64,000 nucleotides of DNA from Cohnella luojiensis (GCF_004564235.1 NZ_SOMN01000009.1:1-64000), one strand, 5' to 3'. Counted from the stretch's first letter, positions 16,265-25,950 are shown. Notes: a model not told the origin generated them from the letters alone. Numbers and translations: made by a program.

Positions 16265-18142
16265 TTAAATATTAGGTGGCATAATACCCGGAACTTGAAT
16301 TTTATAGGGCAGTTTTACCACTGTGCCGTCGGATCGATACGCATGAATCTCCATGTTCATCGTACCGGGCGCATGAAAGTAATAACCCGTTAGCTTATAT
16401 TCACCATTCCCGAACGAAAAAGCGGAGTTCTCCACAATCCAACCGGTCGTAGTCGAGAATTTGACGATTACTCTCTGAATGTCAGAAGGTTCATTGAAAC
16501 GAATTGTGATTTCATTTGGAGCCGCGATCAATGGAGAAATCTGTACCATCGCTTGCACCCCTTTTACCGTTTGCGTTTGAGGGTAGATCCCCTCCTCCGC
16601 ATCTTTTGGCGACAAATCAACTAGCACTCCGGCAGCGAACAAGACCAAAGCCGCGATAACAAGTTCGATTCGTAACCATTTACGGAAATGAGCGGCAATA
16701 CCCGCTGCCCATTTTCCTAGTATTCTTCTCTGCCAAGCACCTATTGCGATGATACCGATGAAAAGAATCCCTTTGGTCAGAAGCATCTCTCCCCAATAAC
16801 TCGATAACATACTGCTTAGAGAGAACGACGGCACGAATCGAATCGTCATTAAGATGCCAGTTATCGGAATAAGAATCATGCTGACCAGCGCCCATTTTGA
16901 AAAGATCTTACCTTTTTCTTTGAGCCATTCCATCGTATTTTCCTTCGGTGCTATAACCCCAAATGTTAATAACCCGCCAATCCAGATCGATACCGAAAGT
17001 AAATGAATAAAATCAAGGGTGACGCTCCAAATCCCCCCATAACTTGGCGCTGCAGTATGACCTGTTAATGCTAATCCAAGCAATACCGAGAATAACAATA
17101 ACAGTTTGATTCTATTCCAAACGATAATATAACTGATTAATAATAGGACGATTTGAGCAACCAAAATCCGAACAAAGTAAAAGCCGATAAAATCCTTCCA
17201 AATGATTTCTGAATACTGAACTTTATTAGCAACAACCTCCAATAGAAGTGCCGCAATACTTGCCCCATATAAGACGTTAGCAAAAAACCGCCACCGGTTT
17301 TGGTTGCCGCTGTTTCTAATTATGAATAATTGAATTAAATATCCGCCAACAAGCGACAGTAACGTCATGTATGAGAACCAATGTGTCCATTGCAATAATT
17401 GAATATGCTTCAAAAACGAATCACCGAATGAATAAGCCGGTCCTGAGATGGCTGTAAACTGTTGAACCGCGAAATACTCGATATCGTATTTTTTCTGATC
17501 TCCGATTTTCACCTGCGAATGAATGGAGTAAGTTCCTGGAGGCAGTTCTTGATTCAAATTGATGATAAAATGCTTCGGATCATTAGGGTCCATCGCTGGA
17601 ATTTCCGTTGGAACATTCTGCTCTTCGTCATTTAGAAGCCCGAAGTAATCCATCTCTGCCTCTTCGGAGTACCATACTTCAATTTTGCGCGGTGATGCCT
17701 TAGTGATGGTTCCATCTTCGGGGGATGTTCGCTCCAATTTCAGCTTTTCAAATCTTTGTTCGTAGGTCGTTTCCTTCAGTTTGATTTGAAAATCGTACTT
17801 CTCTTTTAACGCATGGCCATCTATAGCAACAACATCAATGAAGACGGAATATAGACCTGAGGGGAGAACTTTCTGTAAGTCAATCATCATATGGCGAGTA
17901 TCGCCAGGGTCCAATCGCGGCATTCCAAGCTGTACTTCTGACTGTTGTTCATTTCGGACGATAATGGAGCTTCTATGGATTTCAACTGGCTCTTCAAAAA
18001 AGAGTTCAATCTTGGAGGGAGCTGCCTCGAGAATGGCGTCTGATTCCGGACTTCGTTTTTCGATTGGCGAGTGTGCTTCTATCGTTGAAATCGGAATGAA
18101 GGCTGCTACGAGTAGGAATGCCATTAGTAATTTTTTAATCAC
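16265..18142 (-). CDS. CopC-CopC-CopD copper-uptake/resistance fusion (YcnJ-like)
   Basis: A 625-residue fusion. After a signal peptide ending at EA, residue H begins the mature chain (HSPIEKRSP), the usual N-terminal His ligand of CopC; DGHALKEKYDF supplies the second His. A second CopC-like domain (ERTSPEDG...DQKKYDIEYF) follows but lacks both His. About eight helices of a CopD domain come next (HWFSYMTL, GHTAAPS...HLLSVSIWIGGL with conserved His), then a C-terminal exported beta domain. Bacillus YcnJ is a known CopC-CopD import protein. Here the extra CopC-like domain makes the protein longer. It lies 24 bp upstream of the response regulator. Confidence 0.92.
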   Translation of the reverse strand: MIKKLLMAFLLVAAFIPISTIEAHSPIEKRSPESDAILEAAPSKIELFFEEPVEIHRSSIIVRNEQQSEVQLGMPRLDPGDTRHMMIDLQKVLPSGLYSVFIDVVAIDGHALKEKYDFQIKLKETTYEQRFEKLKLERTSPEDGTITKASPRKIEVWYSEEAEMDYFGLLNDEEQNVPTEIPAMDPNDPKHFIINLNQELPPGTYSIHSQVKIGDQKKYDIEYFAVQQFTAISGPAYSFGDSFLKHIQLLQWTHWFSYMTLLSLVGGYLIQLFIIRNSGNQNRWRFFANVLYGASIAALLLEVVANKVQYSEIIWKDFIGFYFVRILVAQIVLLLISYIIVWNRIKLLLLFSVLLGLALTGHTAAPSYGGIWSVTLDFIHLLSVSIWIGGLLTFGVIAPKENTMEWLKEKGKIFSKWALVSMILIPITGILMTIRFVPSFSLSSMLSSYWGEMLLTKGILFIGIIAIGAWQRRILGKWAAGIAAHFRKWLRIELVIAALVLFAAGVLVDLSPKDAEEGIYPQTQTVKGVQAMVQISPLIAAPNEITIRFNEPSDIQRVIVKFSTTTGWIVENSAFSFGNGEYKLTGYYFHAPGTMNMEIHAYRSDGTVVKLPYKIQVPGIMPPNI

Positions 18143-18192
18143 ACAAACATCTCCTTACCTCTTTCTATACATCTTTGCATGGCATGACCGTA

Positions 18193-19044
18193 TTATTCGA
18201 TCGTGATGTTTCCGCCATACATTCCCATGCCGCACGTATAAGAATATGTGCCTGCTTTGAGGTCTTTTAAAGTGATGAAGTTGTCTCCTTCATTTAAGGT
18301 TGCTTGAAACCCCAATTCTTTTGAGAACACTTGACTCAAGCAGCCTATATTGTCTTCCGTTTGAAAATTGATTTGAGTCGGGACTCCCGATTTCAATTGA
18401 ATATTTTGAGGACCGTAACCAGCCGGCTTCACTTCGATATTCCCGATTTGATACCCTTCATTTCCTTCAGAACTGGTCTGTACTTGAGGGGGCAAGGATG
18501 AATTTGAAGCAGGACCCGAATCAACTCTCTGGATTAAGAGCAAGACTCCAACAAATATTACACCAGCCACAAGTGTTACTAAGCTAATCAGATGGGGTGC
18601 GCTAATTTTTTGTTGATCAGATGTTGATTTTCCGGTTTCCTGATCGAATAGTTGATTAAGTACGGACATAATGAAAATAAAAATGACGTCGACAAATAAT
18701 AGCATTGGTTCGGATACAATCAACATCACGCCCAACATAGCCCCCATCATTCCCCCCATGATGCCAGCTAACATGCCGTCCAATGCAGCCATGAGACTTA
18801 CCGGTTTTCCAGTTAGGTACCCCGCAATGATTCCGAATAAAATGGCAATCATGCTCGATAAGGTCAAATCGTGTTTGAAAAGGACCCCCGATATTACGCC
18901 AAGAGCAAGGCTAGACATCATGCCAACTGTCATGGCAATCATCATGGCCGCCATACAAGTGATTTTATCCTTTCGCATGTACGTTTGAATAATAAAATAG
19001 ATGGTGAAAAGTATAACCAATGCGCCGCTCAAAACAGACAACAT
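18193..19044 (-). CDS. Multi-span Met-rich membrane protein with C-terminal cupredoxin domain
   Basis: A 283-residue protein and first gene of the six-gene copper operon. About five N-terminal helices are rich in Met and Gly (AAMMIAMTVGMMSS, GIMGGMMGAMLGVM). After a further helix and linker comes a cupredoxin-like domain of about 80 residues: GYGPQNIQLKSGVPTQINF, then EDNIGCLSQVF, and TCGMGMYGGNI at the end, a Cys/Met copper site of the type seen in bacterial membrane cupredoxins. Probably binds or passes Cu(I) at the outer face. The ATG follows AGGAGG. Confidence 0.88.
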   Translation of the reverse strand: MLSVLSGALVILFTIYFIIQTYMRKDKITCMAAMMIAMTVGMMSSLALGVISGVLFKHDLTLSSMIAILFGIIAGYLTGKPVSLMAALDGMLAGIMGGMMGAMLGVMLIVSEPMLLFVDVIFIFIMSVLNQLFDQETGKSTSDQQKISAPHLISLVTLVAGVIFVGVLLLIQRVDSGPASNSSLPPQVQTSSEGNEGYQIGNIEVKPAGYGPQNIQLKSGVPTQINFQTEDNIGCLSQVFSKELGFQATLNEGDNFITLKDLKAGTYSYTCGMGMYGGNITIE

Positions 19045-19405
19045 AAATTTCCTCCTGAATGAGTCAATTGATTTTAATGAACTTATCCTATCAAATAGAT
19101 TTGTTGAAAGTGTGAAGAATGAGAAAATGCCGCGATTCTCGCAGCTTGTTTAAATCAATATCCAAAGTGCAGATCAAGTTGTTGACATTGGATGAAAGGC
19201 ATTGATTCGGATAATGATTCGTTTGTTTGGGGAAATTAGACAGAATATTCGGGATTGGACTAGCCATCGGATTATCATTGTTAGCAGGAACATTTTATTT
19301 GATTTGGAGGTTCATTAGGGCTGTTGAGAAGAAAAGTTAGCACTTTAATCCACCTCTCTTTGCGATACCAGGAAGGCGCGACCAAAAGACTACTTGAATA
19401 AAAAA
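19045..19405. pseudogene. Promoter region and relic of a membrane-protein C-terminus
   Basis: Beyond the copper-operon promoter, the plus strand from about 19234 to 19340 reads GKLDRIFGIGLAIGLSLLAG and TFYLIWRFIRAVEKKS to a stop. It has no ribosome site and its start codon is doubtful. A damaged copy of the same C-terminus lies at 5070-5130. It is probably the end of a lost single-helix protein. Confidence 0.55.
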
Positions 19406-19432
19406 AGAAGCACCTATTTACTAATTGCTTCT
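19406..19432 (-). terminator. Terminator after CsoR-family relic
   Basis: AGAAGCA (19406-19412) pairs with TGCTTCT (19426-19432). On the minus strand TTTTTTATT follows directly. Confidence 0.75.
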
Positions 19433-19439
19433 GAGAGGG

Positions 19440-19690
19440 TTACTCACTCTTAATTATCAGTTGTACTGCTTCTACAACAACCTTGCTTGTATGTCGGCCG
19501 GTTTCCTTTACTTCGAGTATGCACTGCTCAAGATATTTTGCGACGATATATGCAATGGCTTTGTCCGCCGCACTTCGTATGGCGGAAATCTGAGCGACCA
19601 CTTCTCTACAGTGCTTTTCTTCTTCCATCATATATAATAAGCCACGAACTTGACCTTCCAGTGCTGCTCGGCTGGGATTGGGAATACCAA
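19440..19690 (-). pseudogene. N-terminally damaged CsoR/RcnR-family repressor
   Basis: The minus strand encodes NPSRAALEGQVRGLLYMMEE, then KHCREVVAQISAIRSAADKA and the rest of helix 2-3, to the stop at 19440. This is a metal- or sulfur-sensing repressor of the CsoR family. No start codon exists upstream of the recognisable homology: a stop precedes it at about 19693. Translation from the internal ATG at 19631 would give 63 residues lacking DNA-binding residues. Cys in KHC and LEQC are kept, and the His of copper sensors is replaced. Probably a pseudogene. Confidence 0.65.
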
Positions 19691-19761
19691 AGATTCCATA
19701 AGCTTACGTCTAACAAATTATCCGCTAGATTACGTCATAACTAACAATTACGAAAATAAAA

Positions 19762-19808
19762 ACACCTCCACTCGAATCGCTCATAAGCTTACGATTCAGG
19801 GAGGTATT
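19762..19808. terminator. Terminator after azoreductase copy 2
   Basis: ACCTCC and CGAATCG pair with CGATTC and GGAGGT around a loop. It is a diverged copy of the hairpin at 3528-3577, in the same position relative to the gene. Confidence 0.75.
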
Positions 19809-19831
19809 TATTCTAGTTAAAGTAATTCTAA

Positions 19832-20473
19832 TCAAAACCTTTTAGCCCAATCGCGTGCTTCTTTTATAGCATTTTCTTTAATGGTCGGCGCTTGATCTGG
19901 TGTTGAAGCTATGCCTTCAATTAAGATGCCTTCAAACGAAGAAACGCCTAAAAATTCCATAACGACTCCTAAGTGACGATGACCCATTTCATATTCTGCA
20001 TAAGGTCCCCCTTGCGAATATACCATTCCGCTTGCTTGAATATGGAAAGCCTTTTTACCTTCAAGTAGACCGATAAGACCTACATCAGGAGCATATTTGA
20101 ATGTTTTACCTGAAACACATACTGCATCAATGTAAGCCTTCATAATCGGCGGGAAATGAAAATTCCATAAAGGATTAACAAATACATATTTATCGGCAGC
20201 CACAAATTGATCTACTAGTTCGCCAAGGCGACTAACTTTTGCTTTTTCTTCAGCACTCAACTGCTCGAAATCGGTACCAGAGCTTAATTTCCCCCATCCA
20301 CTAAATACATCTGCGTCTATATGAGGAATATTCATTTGATAAAGATCAAGATTCACGACCTCATCATTCGGGTTAGCTACCCGATATGCATCTAAAAACT
20401 CTTTACCGACAGCTAAGCTAACTGACTTACTATGATCATGAGGATGAGCTGTAATATACAATACTTTTGCCAT
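19832..20473 (-). CDS. FMN-dependent NADH:quinone oxidoreductase / azoreductase, copy 2
   Basis: 213 residues, almost identical to copy 1 at 3595-4236 apart from scattered changes (such as I27L, I39V, Q51H) and a divergent last nine residues. The catalytic and FMN-loop regions are unchanged. Upstream and downstream DNA also match copy 1, so this is a segmental duplication rather than a lone gene copy. Both copies are intact, implying recent origin or selection for dosage. Confidence 0.92.
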   Translation of the reverse strand: MAKVLYITAHPHDHSKSVSLAVGKEFLDAYRVANPNDEVVNLDLYQMNIPHIDADVFSGWGKLSSGTDFEQLSAEEKAKVSRLGELVDQFVAADKYVFVNPLWNFHFPPIMKAYIDAVCVSGKTFKYAPDVGLIGLLEGKKAFHIQASGMVYSQGGPYAEYEMGHRHLGVVMEFLGVSSFEGILIEGIASTPDQAPTIKENAIKEARDWAKRF

Positions 20474-21832
20474 TTTAGTTATCTCCTCTTTCTACTTTCA
20501 ATTTGATCGCATAACGGTGACGAAATATACTATGTTAGCCAGAATTGTTCCTATCGTAATCATAATGTTGCTGCATATTCATGCTAGTCCAGTACACTTA
20601 AGAACGGATGCTCGCCCGGTGTAAATCTAAATGGAGAGTAACTGACTTTTCAGGTAGATCCTATTCTCGTCGACGGGTACACCGCTTGTCCTTATGCGCC
20701 CTATATTTGAAAGCTTAGGTACCAGCATTTCTTGGAATAATGATTCTCGATAGGTCACAGCAATTAAAGAAGACCTTTTACATATCAGATTGGAAAAATG
20801 ACGGCCTAAAAAAATCAGGAGCGCTTGCAGCTGAACCTGACTGGAACAATTATGAACGGGTTCATGTTGCTTTCGCTGCGTTTCATAAGCGAAACCATAG
20901 ATGGCCACGTCAAATGGCACGCACTCCCGTAGAGTCACCATCTCTGCTGTAACCGATTATGAGACAACCATAAAATATGCGTTAACCTTCGTGAAACCCC
21001 CGACAGCCGATCTGGCAATCCGGTTGATCGATGATTCCCAAAGAAGAAAAGATACACGTTATCAAAGCCCTGTCGAAGTAATGAATCATAATACAGCTGC
21101 CGGTAAATTTATCGTTCTATCACCTCCACTCACGTTTTGCCCTTCGAACATATAACGACGCTGCGATTCTTTATGTGACAATGAGCGATATTTTTAGACG
21201 GCGCAAAGGCCACGTAATCATCTACTGAAAATTACAAACATTTGCTCTATGGGCATCAATACTCGAAGCCCCTGAGTGCTTCCGGAATACAGAGCATCCA
21301 AATCAATTTTTTATCTCTACCGATAAATGGCAATCTCTCCATGAATAATGGATACTATTGTCATATTTGATGAGAAAAATAATCACAGAAACCGCATAAA
21401 ATAAGGTGTCGTTTTCATAATTATTGAGATTCAAACTTAGTTTTCTTCTCACAACGTCTTTTTTCATAATTGTTGAGAACTCCGGATTATCCGATTTGCA
21501 TGAATATGCATCCCTATTCACTAGTTATATGTTACCGGGTCCTATAATTGAATAGGCCCATGCGCCGCAATTACATGGGTCCCTGGTGTGACTTTGGCCC
21601 ATTTAGCAATGCGGGACATCGTTAAATGGTTTGCCATTGTCTCGAATCGTATGGATTATCACATCAAGTTAATTAATGGACTAACCCTTCGAATCAAATA
21701 TAACTAGCTTAATTGGAACGCAATACAACTTGATTTTGTTAACTTACATAACTTTCATGACTTTCCATAGTTCTTAATCCTTACTCATTAACTAGTTAGA
21801 ACAGCCTAATGGGATATTCCAGATTTAAGTAG
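20474..21832. pseudogene. Long non-coding stretch with duplicated relic
   Basis: From about 20640 to 21230 it matches 4310-4890. Plus-strand fragments in two frames read FYISDWKNDGLKKSGALAAE and RVTISAVTDYETTIKYALTF followed by VKPPTADLAIRLIDDSQRRK, so a gene of unknown family decayed here by frameshift. From 21240 to 21832 I see no supported gene. The minus strand near 21630-21560 reads RIAKWAKVTPGTHVIAAHGP, possibly another relic end. Confidence 0.55.
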
Positions 21833-21869
21833 AAGAACGGAGCACGCGAACCCGCGAAACTCCGTTCTT
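21833..21869. terminator. Hairpin terminator after broken MFS gene
   Basis: AAGAACGGAG (21833-21842) and CTCCGTTCTT (21860-21869) form a perfect 10-bp stem, 43 bp beyond the end of the minus-strand MFS pseudogene. It could work in either direction. Confidence 0.65.
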
Positions 21870-21911
21870 ATTCATACATAATTGTTCAGAATCCGACTTC
21901 ATTATTATTAT

Positions 21912-22838
21912 TCAAGAGGCTAACAACTTTTCTTGCTTTCGTTTGGTTGCGAAGAGAGAATATGCTGCTACAACTGCAATCGCAACCCCGATTGCCCCGA
22001 TCCACGATACGGATGCGAGTGAAACTTGCTCCACAACAATGCCTCCGATTCCGGCTCCCGCAGCCATGGCTAATTGCATCATGGACTGGTTGAGGCCCAG
22101 CATCGTTCCTGTCGATTCCGGCTGATCATTGTCAATAAATATTGCTGCGTCGGTCCGGATGACCAGGCCGCGAACGACCATACGACAAGGATGGTCAGCA
22201 CGCCGGCCAATGTGTTCGTCACTAACGACAACAAAATCAGCATGACAATGTGGAGCAACATGCCGCCCATTAACGTAACTGGAACCCCCCAGCGATCCGT
22301 ACTGTAACCGCCGAATTTTGACCCAATCAAGCTGGCAATCCCGAAAACAAGCAGTACACCGCTAATCCACTTGTCACTTATCCCTGAAACAGTAAGCAGA
22401 TAAGGCGAAAGATAGGTATAAGCGATCGAGTATCCGCTAAGCCAGAAGAAGGTAATGGAAAGCCCGATGGCCACTTTTCTTTTCTTTAGGAGACCGAGCT
22501 GTTGAATCAACGGAATGGGCTTGTCTCCCTTCGTCTGCGGTATAGAGAGGACAATCACGATCATCGCGAGCAATCCTAATAAAGCAATTCCTGCGAAAAC
22601 CGACTTCCACCCAAATGCCTCAGCCATTATTCTTCCAAGGGGCACTCCGATAATCAATGAAGCCGTGAAACCCATAATGACCGTTGCGATCGAACTAGCC
22701 TGCTTGCCAGGCGGAGCTATTTTGGCCGCTATGCTTAATGCCGTGACGACAACCATACCTGCGCCAAGAGCCATAATAATCCGTGCGGCGACAAACAGTC
22801 CATAGCCAGGTAAAACAAATGAAAGGATATTCCCGAGC
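21912..22838 (-). pseudogene. Broken MFS drug-efflux-type transporter, 5' end replaced
   Basis: Residues resembling the middle and end of an AraJ/YdhP-type MFS exporter. The first part reads GNILSFVLPGYGLFVAARII, then MALGAGMVVVTALSIAAKIA and on to GPTQQYLLTM. A frameshift near 22125 moves the rest (DQPESTGTMLGLNQSMMQLA to KRKQEKLLAS) into another frame. At about 22838 the homology stops abruptly and becomes gerC-like sequence, so the first membrane helices and start codon are missing. It is paralogous to the intact MFS gene at 23809-25014. Confidence 0.85.
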
Positions 22839-23357
22839 CTAACGGATCGATACCGAGCTTCTGAAATCTTCTAATTAATTCCTCTCCCCTATCAGCAATT
22901 GCTTTGCTTAATTCCGTCTCTACTATACGTTTGTATGGATCCGTTATTTTTATTTTGAAAGTCGTAATTTACTTGATCATGCCTTTCATTCGCACTCTGA
23001 TCCTGAATTCAGAAATGCCGGAACGAGATAGTCATCCTATATCGGACTTGAGAACCTTGATTTAGTATGGAGACGTATTCATCCTTATTCAAACGTACTT
23101 CAAACGTGCCAATTTTCGATTTTTCGATCAGCAATCGGAAAATCTTCATTTCTTCATCGTTTAAAGACGCCACGAATTTGTCGTCATCAAACAAGGCGAG
23201 TCCGGTAATCTTGATTTTTTTTTCCTGTAATTTAACGAGCGGCAAATAAGGGTCCCTGCCCAGAACGTTATCTGATCGATAACCGTTTTTTTGCACGCAC
23301 CCCGCCAGAGTCAGCAAGAACGGCAGAATAAGAAGAGCGCGAGCCCCTTTGATCATG
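22838..23357 (-). pseudogene. Decayed gerC copy with internal deletion
   Basis: A second copy of the spore-germination lipoprotein gene (compare 26576-27664). The N-terminus (MIKGARALLILPFLLTLAGC) and the segment GRDPYLPLVKLQEKKIKITG onward are kept, but the sequence jumps from YRSDNV to LGRDPY, deleting roughly 150 codons. The 3' part is frameshifted and runs into the truncated MFS gene. Confidence 0.85.
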
Positions 23358-23752
23358 CGGGTTTCACCTTTTTCTTGAACATCGAGAGTACAAACATAAG
23401 CGGAACATAACCGTAAACGACACCGGAACCCATTAAGGAGCCCCATTGATGCACTTTGTTTATCGCTGTATAATCCGTTAGGAATTTCATGGAAATAACC
23501 AGCGCAACTGCAAAAAATGGAACGGTCCTCGATGGTCTGATAGACACAAAGGTCATGGCAATGCGGCTTGCAGACCATAATGTTAAACAAAGGATAGGCA
23601 CAGCCCGAAGCAGGTTAAAGATACGCCTATGAATTCGAACCTTTCAAGATAAGGAATTCGAAAAAATTGAAATAGCGCCAAGGTCGGCCATTGTACTCTG
23701 ATTAATTGAACTTTGCTAAAGAAAGATAAACTAGCTACGACTTCAATTAAAC
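23355..23752 (-). pseudogene. Decayed gerB copy, 3' part only
   Basis: Matches the last third of the intact gerB at 27661-28746 in two frames, including PSRTVPFFAVALVISMKFLT and HQWGSLMGSGVVYGYVPLMF. Homology ends sharply near 23752. With the adjacent gerC remnant it is a fragment of a duplicated ger operon. Confidence 0.82.
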
Positions 23753-23763
23753 GCCCTAGCCGT

Positions 23764-23868
23764 ACAGATCGACATCAACTCCCCGTTCCTGACCGTTGTA
23801 AAAATTGTTCAGAACGAGCCGAATGGTATGGTCCCCTTTGACGAGCTTGACCTCTTGCGTTTCTTAGA
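23764..23868 (-). pseudogene. Fragment of an unidentified protein C-terminus
   Basis: The minus strand reads ETQEVKLVKGDHTIRLVLNN followed by FYNGQERGVDVDLYG and a stop. The pattern resembles the last strands of a carbohydrate-binding or beta-sandwich domain. It overlaps the 3' end of the MFS gene in another frame, so two unrelated fragments are joined here. Confidence 0.5.
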
Positions 23869-25014
23869 TAACGTGAACGAGACGATGGCGGCCACTAAAG
23901 CAAGGGCTGCTGTAAAGCTTGCGACCCATGGGTTATAAAGGACGGTGGAGGCGGAATTTACGAACGCTCCTCCCGCTCCCGCACCTGTCGCCAGCCCCAA
24001 GTGGACTATCGACAAGTTCAGCCCGAGAACCAAATTGCTTGACTGCGGAGCTTGCTGAATAAAATACGTTTGCAATGCCGGATTGCTTAAAAAGAATGAA
24101 AAGAACCAAAGGGTGATGAATGCCAATCCTAGGGCCAATAATGAAGTAAATACGGGAAGTAAAGCAAGGGTACCCGCAGATACCGCAATAGCGATAGTAA
24201 TCGTTCGAGCGCTTCCCCATTTATCGGAGCCAATACCGCCCAGATGCGAACCAAACGCGCCAACGACACCCAAAACAAAGATCATGATTCCGATGCGGGA
24301 CTGATCCATATGAAGAATCGATTCTAAATAAGGTGACAAATAAGTTAACATCACCGAATTACTCGTGTACATCAAGAGGGAGACTACCAAACCGGTCAAT
24401 ATTACAGGATTGCCAAGCACCTTGAATTGTTGCGTAAAAGGAACCGGGGTGTCCCCTTCAACTTGGGGCAGCAGGCGGATCAACCCCAGCGTAATCAACC
24501 CGCTGACAACGGCTAAAACAGCGAAGATGACTTGCCAACTCCACCACTGGGCTATTGCAATTCCTATCGGTACGCCCAGTGCGATTGCACTGCCAAATCC
24601 GAGTGCAATTATGCCGATCGCGCTGCCCATTTTGTCGGCAGGAACCAGTTTTACGGCGGAGCCGAGAGCTGACACCGTGTATACGCCCGCGCTTAACCCC
24701 AACAATACTCGGGAAAACATCAGGATCGCATAATTCGGACTGAAAAAAGAAACCAGAGAGCCTATGATAAATATGATCAATGAAAGAACCAACAATGTTC
24801 TGCGTCCCATCCGTAAGGTAAATGCCACAAAAATCGGTGTCCCCAAGGCAAATGAAAGGGAGTAAGCAGTGACCAACTGCCCTGCCAGGCCGATGGAAAT
24901 TTGTAAATCATCGGCGATTAATTGGAGTATTCCGGCCACTACTAACTCGGCGGTTCCTACGACAAACCCCCCGAATGCGAGCAAGTAGATGTTCATACGG
25001 CTCATTTTCGTCAT
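23809..25014 (-). CDS. MFS transporter, AraJ/YdhP-type efflux permease
   Basis: A 401-residue 12-helix exporter. The N-terminus (NIYLLAFGGFVVGTAELVVAG) and the loop 2-3 motif (FTLRMGRRTLL) are typical of DHA1-family sugar or drug efflux. It overlaps the flavoprotein gene by 4 bp, so the two are coupled. The last 14 residues (after LSKKRK) are low-complexity and read through unrelated relic sequence, so the original C-terminus was probably replaced; all 12 helices remain. Control by the Rrf2 repressor is likely, through a site upstream of the flavoprotein gene. The substrate is unknown. Confidence 0.88.
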   Translation of the reverse strand: MTKMSRMNIYLLAFGGFVVGTAELVVAGILQLIADDLQISIGLAGQLVTAYSLSFALGTPIFVAFTLRMGRRTLLVLSLIIFIIGSLVSFFSPNYAILMFSRVLLGLSAGVYTVSALGSAVKLVPADKMGSAIGIIALGFGSAIALGVPIGIAIAQWWSWQVIFAVLAVVSGLITLGLIRLLPQVEGDTPVPFTQQFKVLGNPVILTGLVVSLLMYTSNSVMLTYLSPYLESILHMDQSRIGIMIFVLGVVGAFGSHLGGIGSDKWGSARTITIAIAVSAGTLALLPVFTSLLALGLAFITLWFFSFFLSNPALQTYFIQQAPQSSNLVLGLNLSIVHLGLATGAGAGGAFVNSASTVLYNPWVASFTAALALVAAIVSFTLSKKRKRSSSSKGTIPFGSF

Positions 25015-25913
25015 TCGTAATCCTCCTCCATCAAATCCATATTAACGCCAATAGCGGTTCGGCTGCCATCGGCCGCGGCAAAAATTAATTGGGAAGGCAT
25101 GAAGTAAGAAGCATCGCCGGCGGAATATAAACCAGGTATCGATGTTCTTCCCATTTCATCCGTCTTGATCCCTCCCAATTCTGTCCTTTCACACCCCAAA
25201 CGTTCTCCGAACGGCGCACTTTGAACAAATTGGGGAGTCACGAAGCCGCCGACCCTTGGGACCCAGGTCCCATCCGCAAAGCGAACATGCTCAAGCCGCC
25301 CATTTTGGCCGATGAAAGCAGCTATGGGTTGCTCCATCACCACGATTCCCTTTGATTGAAGCCGATTTTTTTGCTCTCCCGACAGGGGCGCCTGGCCGTT
25401 CGTGCATACGACCAAATCCTTGCTCCAATTGAGGAGAAGTTTGGCTGTATGAAAGACGGAAGGAAATTCGGAAACAACGACAAGTGGTTGATCCCGCAGC
25501 TCCCAGCCGTCGCAATAGGGGCAATTAAACAAACTTTTCCCGTATAGCGGATAAAAGCCTTCGATCTCGGGAAATATCTCCTTTACGCCCGTCGCCAGGA
25601 TCAATTTTCTCGCTAGAACGCGAAGGCCTGACGAACCGAGCATCTCGAATCCGGATTCCATCTTGCCAACCGAAACAACCTCGGATTGCAGATGATCGAC
25701 AGACGGATAACGCAGCACCTCCTCATAAGCGATGCGACGGAACTCGGCCGGCTTTACCCCGTCTCTTGTGATAAAGCCGTGAGACGCATGGGTAACGGCA
25801 TTTCTAGGCTGATTGTTGTCGATCAAAGCCACGCTTCGTCTTGCCCTGCCAAGCACGAGGGCTGCATTCAAGCCAGCGGGTCCTCCTCCAATAATGGCGC
25901 AATCGTAAATCAT
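25011..25913 (-). CDS. Thioredoxin-reductase-like NAD(P)/FAD oxidoreductase
   Basis: A 300-residue two-dinucleotide-fold flavoprotein. The FAD-binding motif is CAIIGGGPAGLNAALVLGRA at the N-terminus. The redox-active pair is in NCPYCDGWEL (about residue 133), and the second FAD motif is PGLYSAGDASY near the end. The NADPH domain is degenerate (VVSEFPSV rather than a clear GxGxxA). It fits the short thioredoxin-reductase-like group that reduces unknown partner disulfides. It is followed by a coupled MFS exporter and preceded by an Rrf2 regulator, suggesting a thiol or electrophile detoxification unit. Confidence 0.9.
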   Translation of the reverse strand: MIYDCAIIGGGPAGLNAALVLGRARRSVALIDNNQPRNAVTHASHGFITRDGVKPAEFRRIAYEEVLRYPSVDHLQSEVVSVGKMESGFEMLGSSGLRVLARKLILATGVKEIFPEIEGFYPLYGKSLFNCPYCDGWELRDQPLVVVSEFPSVFHTAKLLLNWSKDLVVCTNGQAPLSGEQKNRLQSKGIVVMEQPIAAFIGQNGRLEHVRFADGTWVPRVGGFVTPQFVQSAPFGERLGCERTELGGIKTDEMGRTSIPGLYSAGDASYFMPSQLIFAAADGSRTAIGVNMDLMEEDYE

Positions 25914-25950
25914 GACATCTCACCCCTTTTAATTAGATATAAGAGATTCA

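Noticed and set aside
21303..21521. 72-codon minus-strand frame in AT-rich DNA
   Set aside because: No ribosome site and no recognisable features; the frame is expected by chance in AT-rich intergenic sequence.
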